A program made the position numbers and the translations under genes. DNA of 64,000 nucleotides from Nakaseomyces glabratus. Its lineage: Eukaryota; Ascomycota; Saccharomycetes; Saccharomycetales; Saccharomycetaceae. The stretch lies in the NCBI RefSeq assembly GCF_010111755.1, contig NC_088957.1, positions 124,001 to 188,000 on the forward strand, given 5' to 3'. The first letter of the stretch is position 1. The number at the start of each line of letters is the position of its first letter. Below are positions 47,579 through 57,128 of the stretch, piece after piece. The notes under the pieces were generated by a model. The model did not search any database. It was not told the origin of the DNA and was given only the letters and a program-made list of their open reading frames with translations.

Positions 47579-48138
47579 TTTCAGATGTGTCTTTACTACT
47601 GGACGACGTTTTTCCATTATCTTAACTTCTGAGAATACCCCAGATAACCTCCCATTAGCTCGAATAAACAAATTCGAAGCTCTTAACTAATTTTTAAATT
47701 GAATACTAACTTGTCAATCTTTCACATAATTTTTTAATCTATTTTAATATTCTAATTTTAACAACCTCTTATATTTAATATTTCATATCAAAATATCACC
47801 GATGTATAAATTTATATTTTGGTTGAACTTTGCTACAAGTCTTCGAACCATGTCATTGGAACAAACTGCGTAACAACAAAAATGATCTTATTGACAGAAT
47901 CAATTTCAACAAAGACGTACAACGGTAGAGATCGACCTTTTAACATAAGATACATCATACACCGTACACTTTCTATGCTGTCTACCCAGTCCATTGCTTA
48001 ACTTATACTTCAACGAACCTAGAGACCGACTTTGCTCCCTCATATCAGCATTGCATTCTGATTGACTTTGGTAAACAGACAAAGCACACTGAGAAATAAT
48101 AGAAACATATACAGTTGAGAGTTCCACTTTTGCATGCT
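47579..48138. other. Intergenic region LSP1 / COG4
   Basis: A 560-base AT-rich tandem intergenic region. A TACTAAC at 47704-47710 has no donor upstream within range, so no intron is called. No gene found. Confidence 0.5.
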
Positions 48139-50706
48139 ATGAATCAAGACTCTGTGACGATAGATTCGAACCAATTGGCCAAGAACTTAGCTAGATATGA
48201 CCTTCTTTTAAGGCGTATCTCAACTATCTCTCAAGTTCACCGTCTAAAGGAAATCATAGAAAAGGACCATGCCGTTCACCTGAAGAAGCTCGACCAATAT
48301 GTGCACGAGAGCCAATTGAGACACAACAAGCAAATAAGAAAGCTAGAGCTACAAAGAACAGACCTAACGGTGTCACTGACACAATTTCATGAAGCATTAT
48401 CCAATGTAAATAAAACGAATGCTGAAGCTAAACAAATCCATAATGACATTAAGTCTGTTGAACTCGAAAGGGTATTACTGAAGCAAACTCTTGAATTCGT
48501 TACAAATATAAGGACTCTCAAAAATAATATATCACTGTGTAATGCTGTGATAGATGAAGAAAATTACCAAGTTGCTGCAAGAGCCATACAAGAAATTAGA
48601 AATATGCCGAATAGAGATGGTATAATTAACTCTGAGTTTGCAAAGAGAGTAATCCCATCCAGCAAGATTCCAGAGGAACCATCAGTTATTCTTCAACAAT
48701 GGTGTGATGAACTAACCGAAAAGTTTAAGGAGAGATTCCAGAAGGCTACAGAAGAACAAAATATTGAAGAACTCACTTTGATCTTTAAGATGTTTCCAAT
48801 GGTGGGTCAGGACAATCTCGGTCTTGATCTATATTCCAAATATGTTTGTGATATTATTGCAGATGAAAGTCGTAAATTAATGTCCAGTTCGGCTAACGCA
48901 GATGTAGACGCTACAATTACGAGGAGATCTGGATTTTTTGCACAAGTTCTACTACATCTGTTCAAAATTGTCTCGACAATTATTAATGACCATTCGAAAA
49001 TTATCGCTGCTTCTTATGGTGTTTCTCACATGCTGCACGTAATGGGAAAAGTTCAAAAAGAGGCCGATTTGGAAGCGGGCCTAGTCTTTGATATATTCAG
49101 CGACACAAGAAAAGTAAAATCGGTAGTAAGAGAAATATCAGAATGGAATATTGCTCAAAAAAACAAGAATAAAACACAAGCCTATAAAGATTCAGGAACT
49201 GATCAAAATGCATCTCAAGAAAGGAAAAGCATGGACAATAAACTTCCTTCAATATCTACCGGTGACTTATCGGGACTAATAGGGGAGTTTTCACAAATAT
49301 TACAAAACTGGTCAATGTATCTGAAGTTCTTTTCTGTGAGATGGAATGAATTTTCTAATGAGAATCCAAGTGTCTTGACCTTACCATCTTCTTTAGAGAC
49401 AAGTAAGTTTAGCAACAAACTTCGGGAAGAAAGATACTTAGATGATTTCCTTTCCTTGACAATTTACCACTTACAGTCTTCTTTTGCTAGAAGTAGAACC
49501 ATAGAAGAGCTTCCAGATTTGAATCACTTAGTTATACCAACACCAATAAAAACAAATGACGGTTTAGCCTATCCTGTATCTTCAGTAGTGGAAGACTTAA
49601 CTCTGCTCCTAAGGAAAGGCTTAGTTTTGACTGTCAATTCCGGAAACTTTGAAGTAGTATCACAGTTTTTAGAGAATTTAGTCAGATTTATTCAAAATGA
49701 CTTTTTGGTCAGGTTTATGCAAGACAGATTTAAGACTTTGCAACCAAAAATCACATCCTCTTTGACACTGAAGAAGTATGTGCCAAAGGATATCTCTGAG
49801 ACTGGTAGTCCTGATTCGATCTCCAGAGTGGGTTCACCTTCTGGCTATGGTGAGAAATCCAGTTCCAACAAGTTATCACAGCTTGGTAGATTCAGTTTAC
49901 GTGGCGCTGCCGCATCCGCTTTTACCAATATACAGTCCAATTTACAGGCTGTTGTCACGGACGAGGACTCTGTATTGTCATTACACCATTATTTGATATA
50001 CTTAAACACATTAAACTGGTCCAAACTATTATGTAAGAAGTTATTGAGAGAAGAACTATTGGAGGAGAATCCCAAACTACTGCCGGAGAGTTTCCCATTT
50101 AACAATGAGTCAGATGTTATCAGGGAGAAAATAAATAAATGCCAAGATATGATCACGTCACAGATATCAAAATTGGAGAAATGGGCAGTTAAGTACTTGT
50201 TCCAAAACTTGATACAGAGCAAAATGAGAACTTTACTCACACCTCTTTTTGTAAACGGTAGCGATAACACATATATCGCAAACACAGAAGACTTTGAGGA
50301 CATGTCTGAGATGGTAAACTTTATTAAGAAGTGGAAACAACTAATAACACCATACCAGAACATCCTCCACCCTGACGTATATACAGAATTACTTGCGTAT
50401 ATCGTTGAGTACTGTGTCCAGTCAGTAGAGCAGAAGTTCAACTTGTTACAGGTGAACGAATTGGGTTCAACCAAGTTAGAGAAAGAATTAAGCTTGTTCA
50501 TAAGCACACTGTGCTCTCTAAACTTCATGTTGAGGAAGGATTTCACCAAATTGACGCAGATGGTTCTCTTACTAGGCTTCGACGACGACGACTTCGATCT
50601 CGAGACCGGGGACATCAAAGAGGAATTCATGGACACAATTGACTGGGTGTTAACACCAGCTGAACGTGTTAACACCAGAAAACTAAAAGTAGATAGAAGA
50701 CAATAG
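48139..50706 (+). CDS. COG4: Conserved oligomeric Golgi complex subunit 4
   Basis: An 855-residue protein (S. cerevisiae Cog4 has 861). Start is the ATG at 48139 (MNQDSVTIDSNQLAKNLARY); a TTG eight codons upstream is disregarded. N-terminal coiled coils (about 20-130) lead into helical bundles. The C-terminus holds the conserved FNLLQVNELGSTKLEKELSLFISTLC and the acidic LGFDDDDFDLETGDIKEEFMDTIDWVLTPAERVNTRKLK, which places the conserved C-terminal Arg-containing domain. Cog4 is an essential lobe A subunit of the COG tether and contacts the SNARE Sed5 and Sly1. It is next to FHL1, as YPR105C-YPR104C. Confidence 0.94.
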   Translation: MNQDSVTIDSNQLAKNLARYDLLLRRISTISQVHRLKEIIEKDHAVHLKKLDQYVHESQLRHNKQIRKLELQRTDLTVSLTQFHEALSNVNKTNAEAKQIHNDIKSVELERVLLKQTLEFVTNIRTLKNNISLCNAVIDEENYQVAARAIQEIRNMPNRDGIINSEFAKRVIPSSKIPEEPSVILQQWCDELTEKFKERFQKATEEQNIEELTLIFKMFPMVGQDNLGLDLYSKYVCDIIADESRKLMSSSANADVDATITRRSGFFAQVLLHLFKIVSTIINDHSKIIAASYGVSHMLHVMGKVQKEADLEAGLVFDIFSDTRKVKSVVREISEWNIAQKNKNKTQAYKDSGTDQNASQERKSMDNKLPSISTGDLSGLIGEFSQILQNWSMYLKFFSVRWNEFSNENPSVLTLPSSLETSKFSNKLREERYLDDFLSLTIYHLQSSFARSRTIEELPDLNHLVIPTPIKTNDGLAYPVSSVVEDLTLLLRKGLVLTVNSGNFEVVSQFLENLVRFIQNDFLVRFMQDRFKTLQPKITSSLTLKKYVPKDISETGSPDSISRVGSPSGYGEKSSSNKLSQLGRFSLRGAAASAFTNIQSNLQAVVTDEDSVLSLHHYLIYLNTLNWSKLLCKKLLREELLEENPKLLPESFPFNNESDVIREKINKCQDMITSQISKLEKWAVKYLFQNLIQSKMRTLLTPLFVNGSDNTYIANTEDFEDMSEMVNFIKKWKQLITPYQNILHPDVYTELLAYIVEYCVQSVEQKFNLLQVNELGSTKLEKELSLFISTLCSLNFMLRKDFTKLTQMVLLLGFDDDDFDLETGDIKEEFMDTIDWVLTPAERVNTRKLKVDRRQ

Positions 50707-51164
50707 GTCTAGGATAGACAGTGTTCTTATGAAGACGCCATTTCTATACAACTAACCCCATTTATATAATCACATATAACGATAGCTCATCGCCTATAAA
50801 GTGAAAAAGGGCCCAAGAAGAAAAATTGTACGGGAAATGGAATGTAAACAACATGTGAGTGAAAAATTTCTGGGACCTCATCACTTCTTTTGATTTGGGT
50901 AGTGTGATGGGTATTTCTGGGCGGTAAATCATATTTAAAACCTCAGACAAGTGCTTTCACTAATTTACAACATACGTTTAAGAAATAAGAATCTGCTACT
51001 GCAGTTTACATTAGCCGAGCGGGAAAAAAGAAAGGACATATCAAGACTCACTCACGCGCTATATAGCTGTTGTATATTCGAGGGTTGTTACAATATTACA
51101 AAGGATTAATTCACAGAAGACAAGGGGAATTTAGAGAGGAACTGCCCTGAATTGTACGATAAAT
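50707..51164. other. Intergenic region COG4 / FHL1
   Basis: A 458-base tandem intergenic region holding the COG4 terminator and the FHL1 promoter. No gene or repeat recognised. Confidence 0.5.
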
Positions 51165-54100
51165 ATGGAGTCTGCGATAACAGGTGCGGTGAATAGTCTG
51201 TCGAGACATTCTAGTTCCGATAAAGAGGATGATAAACCTGTACCTGAAAGTGTCGATCATGACACATTCAAGATACCGACATCGCTTCCCACATTATCGA
51301 CTACAGATGAAGGAGATGAAAAGGTTAACACAAACAGAGATGGTACTAATAATGAACACGGCTCTGAGCAGACAAATATACAACTAGAAGAATCATCGGA
51401 AAAGATAGATGGTATGCAGGATTTACCATCCTTAGCAGATGTTCAAGCTGATTCTAATCCTTTTGAGTTTGACTTCAGCCCAAGAGATGATCAGATAAGC
51501 GCAGACGTGATGCCTTTAGCTCCCCATAATTCAACCCATTTGGAAAATTCAGTAGAGAATAATAATAACATTCATGAACAATCTGATAGCGTTGGATCTT
51601 CCCAAAATTCCGAGCCAGCTCACATTTACGAGAACAATGAACATGTAGCTGAAGATCTACAGATCAACTCTGCTACTAACACTGATAACAAAACGGAAAA
51701 TACTAGGAATTCAATACAAGAAACAACAGAAGAATCAAATTCCGATAACCACGGAAATAATGAAATAACTTTATCGATTAATATTACTAATAACAAACAG
51801 AATTCAGACTCAGCTCAGACTGTAAATGATTCGATATTTCCAAAAGATATAGATCAAAATGAGAAACTGGAGCAGCCAGACAATGATAATACAAAAAATG
51901 CAATCGAAGGAGTACCGAGAGTGTTAGAAGATAAAGTAACAGATGCCAGCGGTATGGATAGGTCCAGCGATGACAAAAGAGATGGAAATGACAACTTTAA
52001 ACCCAATCCTATAGAAAATGAACATGATGCGACTGAGAAGTCCTTTTTTACCGTTAATGCCGAGCACACGAAGGGTTCGTCTCTGCGAAGAGATAGTAAC
52101 TCCAATAATGATAAAGATAATACAGCTATAACGGGTGACACACTCAAGAAATGGAAAAACACAGATCAGGTTAACGATAACGAGGAAGCTAATAACTCAA
52201 CTGATTTTGGTTTTCCAGACTTAGATAAAAGCAATGTTTCGTTTGACTCACTACCAAATGAAAAAGAAGATAAACACCAAGAAAATGTTAGTGAAATGCT
52301 AACTGGCCAAGACGGTCATAAAGACAATTCTTTAGAAAACATCGGACGTAAAGAACTAACGAATGAGGTCTCATCTCCTTCCAAGTTGAAATCCACTGAT
52401 CAAATAGCCAGTCCTTCAAGTAATGATGATATTAGTCAATTAGAAATTATGAATAATAAAAATACAGATGATGGCAAAAAATTAGATCATATTCCTGAAA
52501 TCAGAGCGGAGGATAGCACAAAGAATGAGGATAAAAACAACACAACCAACATAAATGCCAAAACTGAAGATGATGACAAAAAACTGGATCTACCAGATGC
52601 CTTAGACCATGACCAACTTGTTACTCTATTAGAGCTAGATGATAAACATTCCAATATTTTTGAGGATTCCGAAATGCTTGATGAAGAAGAGGAACTTGAA
52701 CAATTAGAAAGTGAAATCCCCAATACGAAGCATAACTCTGCAAGTATGGAAACTGATAAAGTAAAGGCTTTTAACGATATACCAGTTAATACCCAGGATT
52801 TACAAGAAAACAATGCCGACAACGAGAATCCACAGCTTAATAAAACAGTCGCTGCTGACAATCATATAAAGGTAGAACCAAGTCAACCTGGCGGTATTAT
52901 TAAGAGGGAGGAATCTGTGGACTCTACTAAGGACAAAACTCAGCAACCAGTCACCAAGACTCCACCACTATCTCCTATAAATGAAGAGGACATATCACCA
53001 AACCAACATGTCCCTGGAATAAAGTCAGATCAACAGAACCTTCAAAAATCTTCATCGGCAAACCAGACCTCAGGAAGTAGCACAACCCAACCTAACAAAG
53101 AAAGTGCAACTGACACACCTGCGTCAATTATAAACGAAAAGAATAGTTTGTTGTATCCAAAGAGACAAAATTCTTTAACACCAATGGTTTTCCAGCCTCA
53201 CCAAATCAAAGAACTAATACAACGACCTCCTAACGCTGATCAGGGTAATGTGGGCTCTAATACAACATCGGATACAACAGCTTCACAACCAACTATTTTT
53301 GCATACGCGAGATTAGATTTTGAGAGCTTTACGTTCTATGTACAGACATTACATGCCATCATAGGTAGACGCTCAGAGAATGATTATTCACATAAAGTTG
53401 ATGTTAACTTAGGCCCCTCAAAATCCATTTCAAGAAGACATGCTCAAATATTCTACAATTTTGGAACGGGAAGGTTTGAACTTTCAATCATTGGAAAAAA
53501 TGGTGCATTTGTTGACGATACATTTGTTGAAAGAGGAAATACGGTTCCTCTGAAGAATAAAACAAAAATTCAAATTGGACAGATTCCATTTCAGTTTATA
53601 TTACCAGAACCTGATATCCTACCAACACCAAAGAAAAATGAAACCAAGAAAACGCAAGAAAAAGCCAAGGCTAAGGAACCTATGAAACCTGATCCTAAAA
53701 AAGTCATCAAACAAGATGTTACCTCTGCTAATAAGCAAGCTGAAACCAAACCCAAACCCAAACAAGCTGCTGCTCCGAAACCTAAGAAGGTTGTTAAATC
53801 ACCTAAAAAGGTATATACTCCAGAAGAAATACCACCAGAATACAGAGAGAAGCCTTCTCTTTCATATTCTGCTATGTTGACAGTTTGCATTCGGAAGTTC
53901 TCAAAGGAAAAAGGTATGTCTTTATCGGAGATATACGCAGGTATAAGAGAGCTCTATCCGTATTTCAAATATTGTCCAGATGGATGGCAAAGTTCTGTTA
54001 GACACAATCTGTCATTAAATAAGTCTTTTCGGAAAATTTCAAAGGAAGGCAAAGGTTGGCTCTGGGGTTTGGATGAAGAATTTATTGCAGAAAGGGATAA

Positions 54101-55244
54101 ATTAAAGCAACAGCAGAATAGTGCTGCTGCTTCACGGGCTAACACCCCGGTCAATAAAGTTGCCAAAACAGAGACAACAGCACCGAAGAAGCCTTCTCCA
54201 AAGCCAACTACTTCCACTAACGCAAAAGTAACCAAGAAACAAAACATTTCTCAGACGTTAGCAGCGAATAGGGCAACTTCTCCCAAGAATCAAGCTACTG
54301 ACGATCATCAAAGAACCATGAAGTATTTACAAGAACAATTAGTCATTTTAACCAAGGATAGAAAAGGACTATCTAAACAAGTTATTGCCAATATACTTAC
54401 TCAAGCATTGGCGATGACAATTAATCAAGTTACTCAAGCAGCAAAAAATAAAGGTATTTCTGGAAATCCATTAACTGCATTGATGGATAAAAATCCTCAG
54501 CATCTAAATCTTATATTAGCAGCTGCCGTGAATGCTGCAACCGCCAAGATAACGAACGGTGAGGTCAAACAATTGGTCAACTTACCATCAATCAACCAAA
54601 ACAAGCCAGCTACCCAACAAGTACGTCCAACTAAGCAAGAAAATAAAAAGCCTCCAGCTAAACAGACGACAACACAGAAAGCATCGAAGCCACCAACTCC
54701 TCAAGCTAAGGCCAAATCTGGCAGCTCGTTTGATCCAACATCTTTGTCTAAGTTTTTCCAACCAAAACAAGCTGCAAGAACCATTAGTGCTGTTCCAACT
54801 GCCGATGTAAAATCCATCCCAGCAAAGAGAACCATTGGAGGTAGTGTTGTCAACAAGAAAGTTACTGAGAATGAAAGTAGCAGCAGCTCTGGTTCAAGTT
54901 CTAGTGAAGATGACTCCAGTAGTGATGACTCCAGCAGTAGCGGCTCCGATGATAGTGACAGTGACTCAAGTAGTGGTTCAGATGATAGTAGTAGTGGTGA
55001 AAGTGACTCTGATGATTCAGACAGCTCCTCAGATGATAGTAACGACGAAAGTTCTTCTGAAGATGAAAACGACGAAGATGATGCCGCTGAAAATGAAAGA
55101 AAAAAATTAAAAACCCAGGAGAGCGTCATAGAATCATTGTTACAGCATGATAACGATGGTGCATTCGATCTTGATGAGGCAGTTGCTCAATTAGATGATG
55201 ATGCCGTTGGAGAGTTGGATGATGTCCATTCACTGGAGTTTTAA
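51165..55244 (+). CDS. FHL1: Forkhead/FHA transcription factor for ribosomal protein genes
   Basis: A 1359-residue protein, much longer than S. cerevisiae Fhl1 (936). The first 700 residues are Asn/Asp/Glu/Ser-rich and disordered. The FHA domain is at about 713-806 (TLHAIIGRRSEND, then GPSKSISRRHAQIFYNF and IGKNGAFVDD). A Lys/Pro-rich linker precedes the forkhead domain at about 893-975 (PSLSYSAMLTVCIRKFSKEKGMSLSEIY, then DGWQSSVRHNLSLNKSFRKI and KGWLWGL). A C-terminal Ser/Asp repeat tract lies at about 1240-1310. The FHA domain binds the phosphorylated coactivator Ifh1 or corepressor Crf1 under TOR control, with Rap1 marking the promoters. The RPL11 gene nearby is a typical target. Confidence 0.94.
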   Translation: MESAITGAVNSLSRHSSSDKEDDKPVPESVDHDTFKIPTSLPTLSTTDEGDEKVNTNRDGTNNEHGSEQTNIQLEESSEKIDGMQDLPSLADVQADSNPFEFDFSPRDDQISADVMPLAPHNSTHLENSVENNNNIHEQSDSVGSSQNSEPAHIYENNEHVAEDLQINSATNTDNKTENTRNSIQETTEESNSDNHGNNEITLSINITNNKQNSDSAQTVNDSIFPKDIDQNEKLEQPDNDNTKNAIEGVPRVLEDKVTDASGMDRSSDDKRDGNDNFKPNPIENEHDATEKSFFTVNAEHTKGSSLRRDSNSNNDKDNTAITGDTLKKWKNTDQVNDNEEANNSTDFGFPDLDKSNVSFDSLPNEKEDKHQENVSEMLTGQDGHKDNSLENIGRKELTNEVSSPSKLKSTDQIASPSSNDDISQLEIMNNKNTDDGKKLDHIPEIRAEDSTKNEDKNNTTNINAKTEDDDKKLDLPDALDHDQLVTLLELDDKHSNIFEDSEMLDEEEELEQLESEIPNTKHNSASMETDKVKAFNDIPVNTQDLQENNADNENPQLNKTVAADNHIKVEPSQPGGIIKREESVDSTKDKTQQPVTKTPPLSPINEEDISPNQHVPGIKSDQQNLQKSSSANQTSGSSTTQPNKESATDTPASIINEKNSLLYPKRQNSLTPMVFQPHQIKELIQRPPNADQGNVGSNTTSDTTASQPTIFAYARLDFESFTFYVQTLHAIIGRRSENDYSHKVDVNLGPSKSISRRHAQIFYNFGTGRFELSIIGKNGAFVDDTFVERGNTVPLKNKTKIQIGQIPFQFILPEPDILPTPKKNETKKTQEKAKAKEPMKPDPKKVIKQDVTSANKQAETKPKPKQAAAPKPKKVVKSPKKVYTPEEIPPEYREKPSLSYSAMLTVCIRKFSKEKGMSLSEIYAGIRELYPYFKYCPDGWQSSVRHNLSLNKSFRKISKEGKGWLWGLDEEFIAERDKLKQQQNSAAASRANTPVNKVAKTETTAPKKPSPKPTTSTNAKVTKKQNISQTLAANRATSPKNQATDDHQRTMKYLQEQLVILTKDRKGLSKQVIANILTQALAMTINQVTQAAKNKGISGNPLTALMDKNPQHLNLILAAAVNAATAKITNGEVKQLVNLPSINQNKPATQQVRPTKQENKKPPAKQTTTQKASKPPTPQAKAKSGSSFDPTSLSKFFQPKQAARTISAVPTADVKSIPAKRTIGGSVVNKKVTENESSSSSGSSSSEDDSSSDDSSSSGSDDSDSDSSSGSDDSSSGESDSDDSDSSSDDSNDESSSEDENDEDDAAENERKKLKTQESVIESLLQHDNDGAFDLDEAVAQLDDDAVGELDDVHSLEF
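54876..55092 (+). repeat. Ser/Asp-coding low-complexity repeat at the FHL1 3' end
   Basis: Repeated AGTGATGAC/AGTAGT-type codons encode about 70 residues of alternating Ser and Asp/Glu, a likely casein-kinase-2 substrate region. The tract is prone to length change. Confidence 0.8.
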
Positions 55245-55640
55245 TTGCCACATAATACCGGGCTGTTTCTATTTCTCTCGACAGATAATACTAATCTCTT
55301 TCCTAGTTGTACTATTCTTATTAAATGTTGTACTTGGAAGAATGTCCTTTTTTATTGTCAACAACCGATACGTGGAATTTATACTGCTGTATCGAGATGT
55401 CTTCTTGTAAAAAAAATTGGAAGAAGGGAAAGGGATTTGAACTGATCGTAGATTGCATGTATATATAATTTATATTTATATACACTTTAGTCATTAATAA
55501 TTTTTCTATTTTTTTTTAAAAATTCGTTCATACTTTGGAACAGCATGAGGGGTTCCCCTAGGTATAGATACTATTTATGTTAGGTTATGCGAAAATATGT
55601 CAAACTTTATTTATCTCATGAGAAGCACTTACGAAACTTT
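55245..55640. other. Convergent intergenic region FHL1 / PRE2 with an ARS-consensus match
   Basis: Both flanking genes end here. ATTTATATTTA at 55468-55478 is an 11/11 match to the S. cerevisiae ARS consensus (WTTTAYRTTTW) in an AT-rich, convergent context, which is where many yeast origins lie. Single matches are common by chance, so this is only a candidate origin. Confidence 0.3.
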
Positions 55641-56501
55641 TCACCCTACTACGTTATTGAAAGATCCTTCCTTTTCCTTGATTTCCCAGAACAATTGACC
55701 CACGTCGTGGTTACCGTGGTAAACCCAACCATCTTCTGTGACGTGGTAAAGGTTGATGGAACCACCGGAGTAAGCGTCTCTGTGAGCGGCAGCCAGGATT
55801 GATCTCTTACCCAGGTACAGGGCTTCTTCTACCGACAGGTCCCATTTGTAGTTGGAGTCTAGCACACCGTAGGCGAATGTCTGACCGGACCCCACACAGA
55901 ACAGGTCGCCCTTCAGTCTTGTACCGTCGGAGTCGACGTAGTATATCGTTGGACCTTCTTTCTTGGTGTAACCGCAGATCATGGTACCCATAGACAGGCC
56001 TGCGCCTTTGTACTGGTACACCAGGTTACCCAGGATCTTTGATGCTGCAGCGACGGAAATCCGCTCTTTCTCCTTCAGCTCGTGCAGCCTACACTGCGAG
56101 CCCAGCCACGTCTCCCAGAACTGACAGTCGGCGGCACCACCGGCCATGGTACCCAGCAGGAACGGGTTGATCTCTATCACCTTCTTGACCGTCTGCGAGG
56201 CGACCCACTGGCCCGCAGTAGCCCTCGAGTCTACTGCGACCACGATCCCGCCTTGGAACCGGAAGGCCAGCGTCGTAGTACCGTGCGCGATCTTGATCTT
56301 ACAGTCGGGGTTCTTGGAGTCGTCCGTGTGCGCACGCAGGAACGCCTGCGGCGACGCAATTGGCGGCATGGCAATCGCAGGTGCCAGCTGCGAGAAGTTG
56401 TAGTTCCCGTCTATGAAGTCATCGTGCAAGTTCCCTTCCTCATCGTACTGCAGCTCCTTGACAAGCGCACTTGTCCCAAAACTATCCGCAATCGCCTGCA
56501 T
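55641..56501 (-). CDS. PRE2: 20S proteasome beta 5 subunit (chymotrypsin-like)
   Basis: A 286-residue proteasome beta subunit precursor (S. cerevisiae Pre2 has 287). The 74-residue propeptide ends HG, and autocatalytic cleavage exposes T75 of [11 protein letters not shown] as the active-site nucleophile. The mature part has the conserved [21 protein letters not shown], with D and R of the active site and Lys33-equivalent in TVKK, then the [15 protein letters not shown] strand and [11 protein letters not shown]. It cleaves after hydrophobic residues and is the main target of bortezomib-type inhibitors. The 5' two-thirds is strikingly GC-rich at third positions. A PACE variant lies upstream. 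It corresponds to YPR103W, next to RPL11 and FHL1. Confidence 0.97.
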   Translation of the reverse strand: MQAIADSFGTSALVKELQYDEEGNLHDDFIDGNYNFSQLAPAIAMPPIASPQAFLRAHTDDSKNPDCKIKIAHGTTTLAFRFQGGIVVAVDSRATAGQWVASQTVKKVIEINPFLLGTMAGGAADCQFWETWLGSQCRLHELKEKERISVAAASKILGNLVYQYKGAGLSMGTMICGYTKKEGPTIYYVDSDGTRLKGDLFCVGSGQTFAYGVLDSNYKWDLSVEEALYLGKRSILAAAHRDAYSGGSINLYHVTEDGWVYHGNHDVGQLFWEIKEKEGSFNNVVG

Positions 56502-56580
56502 AGTTGTGAATGTAGTTGTAGTTGTGGTTGTGGTTATGGTTGTGGTTGTAGCTGTAGTTGGTTGCGATTGTAGTTGGTTC
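56502..56580 (-). repeat. CAACTA/CAACCA-type repeat in the PRE2 leader
   Basis: Just upstream of the PRE2 ATG the coding strand is a run of imperfect CAACTA, CAACCA and CATAAC hexamers. Such CAA-rich leaders are unstructured. A related tract lies upstream of MRPL51. Confidence 0.8.
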
Positions 56581-56649
56581 CATCAGCACTGCCTTTATAA
56601 GTCCTGCGCTTTTGAGGGTCGAAGGGGATTTCTGCTCTTCGAAGAGAGA

Positions 56650-56659
56650 TTTCGCCACC
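56650..56659 (-). promoter_or_regulatory. PACE-variant Rpn4 site of PRE2
   Basis: The minus-strand sequence GGTGGCGAAA, about 150 bases upstream of the PRE2 ATG, is a known variant of the Rpn4 site GGTGGCAAA. Confidence 0.65.
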
Positions 56660-56745
56660 ACGTCAAGTGTGACGAAACAGCACGCCAAATATAGTAACGT
56701 TGAACGGTGAAAAGATTTGTGACTGCTAGAAACCCAGAAACCCAG

Positions 56746-56769
56746 ACACCCAACGTACACCCATACATC
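56746..56769 (+). promoter_or_regulatory. Tandem Rap1 sites of RPL11
   Basis: ACACCCAACGTAC (56746-56758) overlaps by two bases with ACACCCATACATC (56757-56769), the second an almost perfect Rap1 consensus. Paired Rap1 sites 350-450 bases upstream of the ATG are the hallmark of yeast ribosomal protein promoters, which then recruit Fhl1/Ifh1. Confidence 0.8.
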
Positions 56770-56937
56770 ACCAGCAACAATCTGCACTTTGAGTTTGAAT
56801 TACTCGATTAGGAAATATAGGTAAATTAGGGGTAATGGGTTCAGTACCGTTGAACGGACCAAGCACCATGTGATTGACGTATTTTGGTATACATGTGATA
56901 AATCACCAGGGACGTACTGCCATGGTCCTCTTTTTGG

Positions 56938-56965
56938 AAAAAAAAAATTTTTTTTTTTTTTTTTT
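56938..56965. repeat. A10/T18 homopolymer tract
   Basis: Ten A followed by 18 T, about 165 bases upstream of the RPL11 ATG, between the Rap1 sites and the TATA-like element. It is a typical nucleosome-excluding element of ribosomal protein promoters. Confidence 0.85.
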
Positions 56966-57128
56966 CACAAAATTCTCATCGTCGCTGGCAGCTGCATAGT
57001 TTCTGGCTTTGAAAATATTTTGTCGATGGGCTGACAATAGTATTATTATATAAAAAGATTGGGTATTTAAAAACTATTCTTCCCTCTCCCAGAAGAAGCG
57101 ATCCACCGAAAAAATACAATTGCCAAAG

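Larger units (their letters stand above)
56502..57128. other. Divergent PRE2 / RPL11 promoter region
   Basis: A 627-base divergent region containing a CAACTA-type repeat in the PRE2 leader (56502-56580), the PACE variant (56650-56659), tandem Rap1 sites (56746-56769), an A10/T18 tract (56938-56965) and an RPL11 TATA-like TATATAAAAA (57047-57056). Confidence 0.7.

Noticed and set aside
47704..47710. TACTAAC downstream of LSP1 as an intron branch site
   Set aside because: No GTATGT donor upstream in range and LSP1 already has a complete C-terminus.
55425..55445. T-loop-like sequence suggesting a tRNA near 55430
   Set aside because: No acceptor stem, D-arm or anticodon arm can be formed around it.
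56482..56787. Minus-strand 101-codon frame in the PRE2 promoter with an Asn/His/Tyr repeat
   Set aside because: It is a translation of the CAACTA-type leader repeat and overlaps the PRE2 start; no independent coding evidence.
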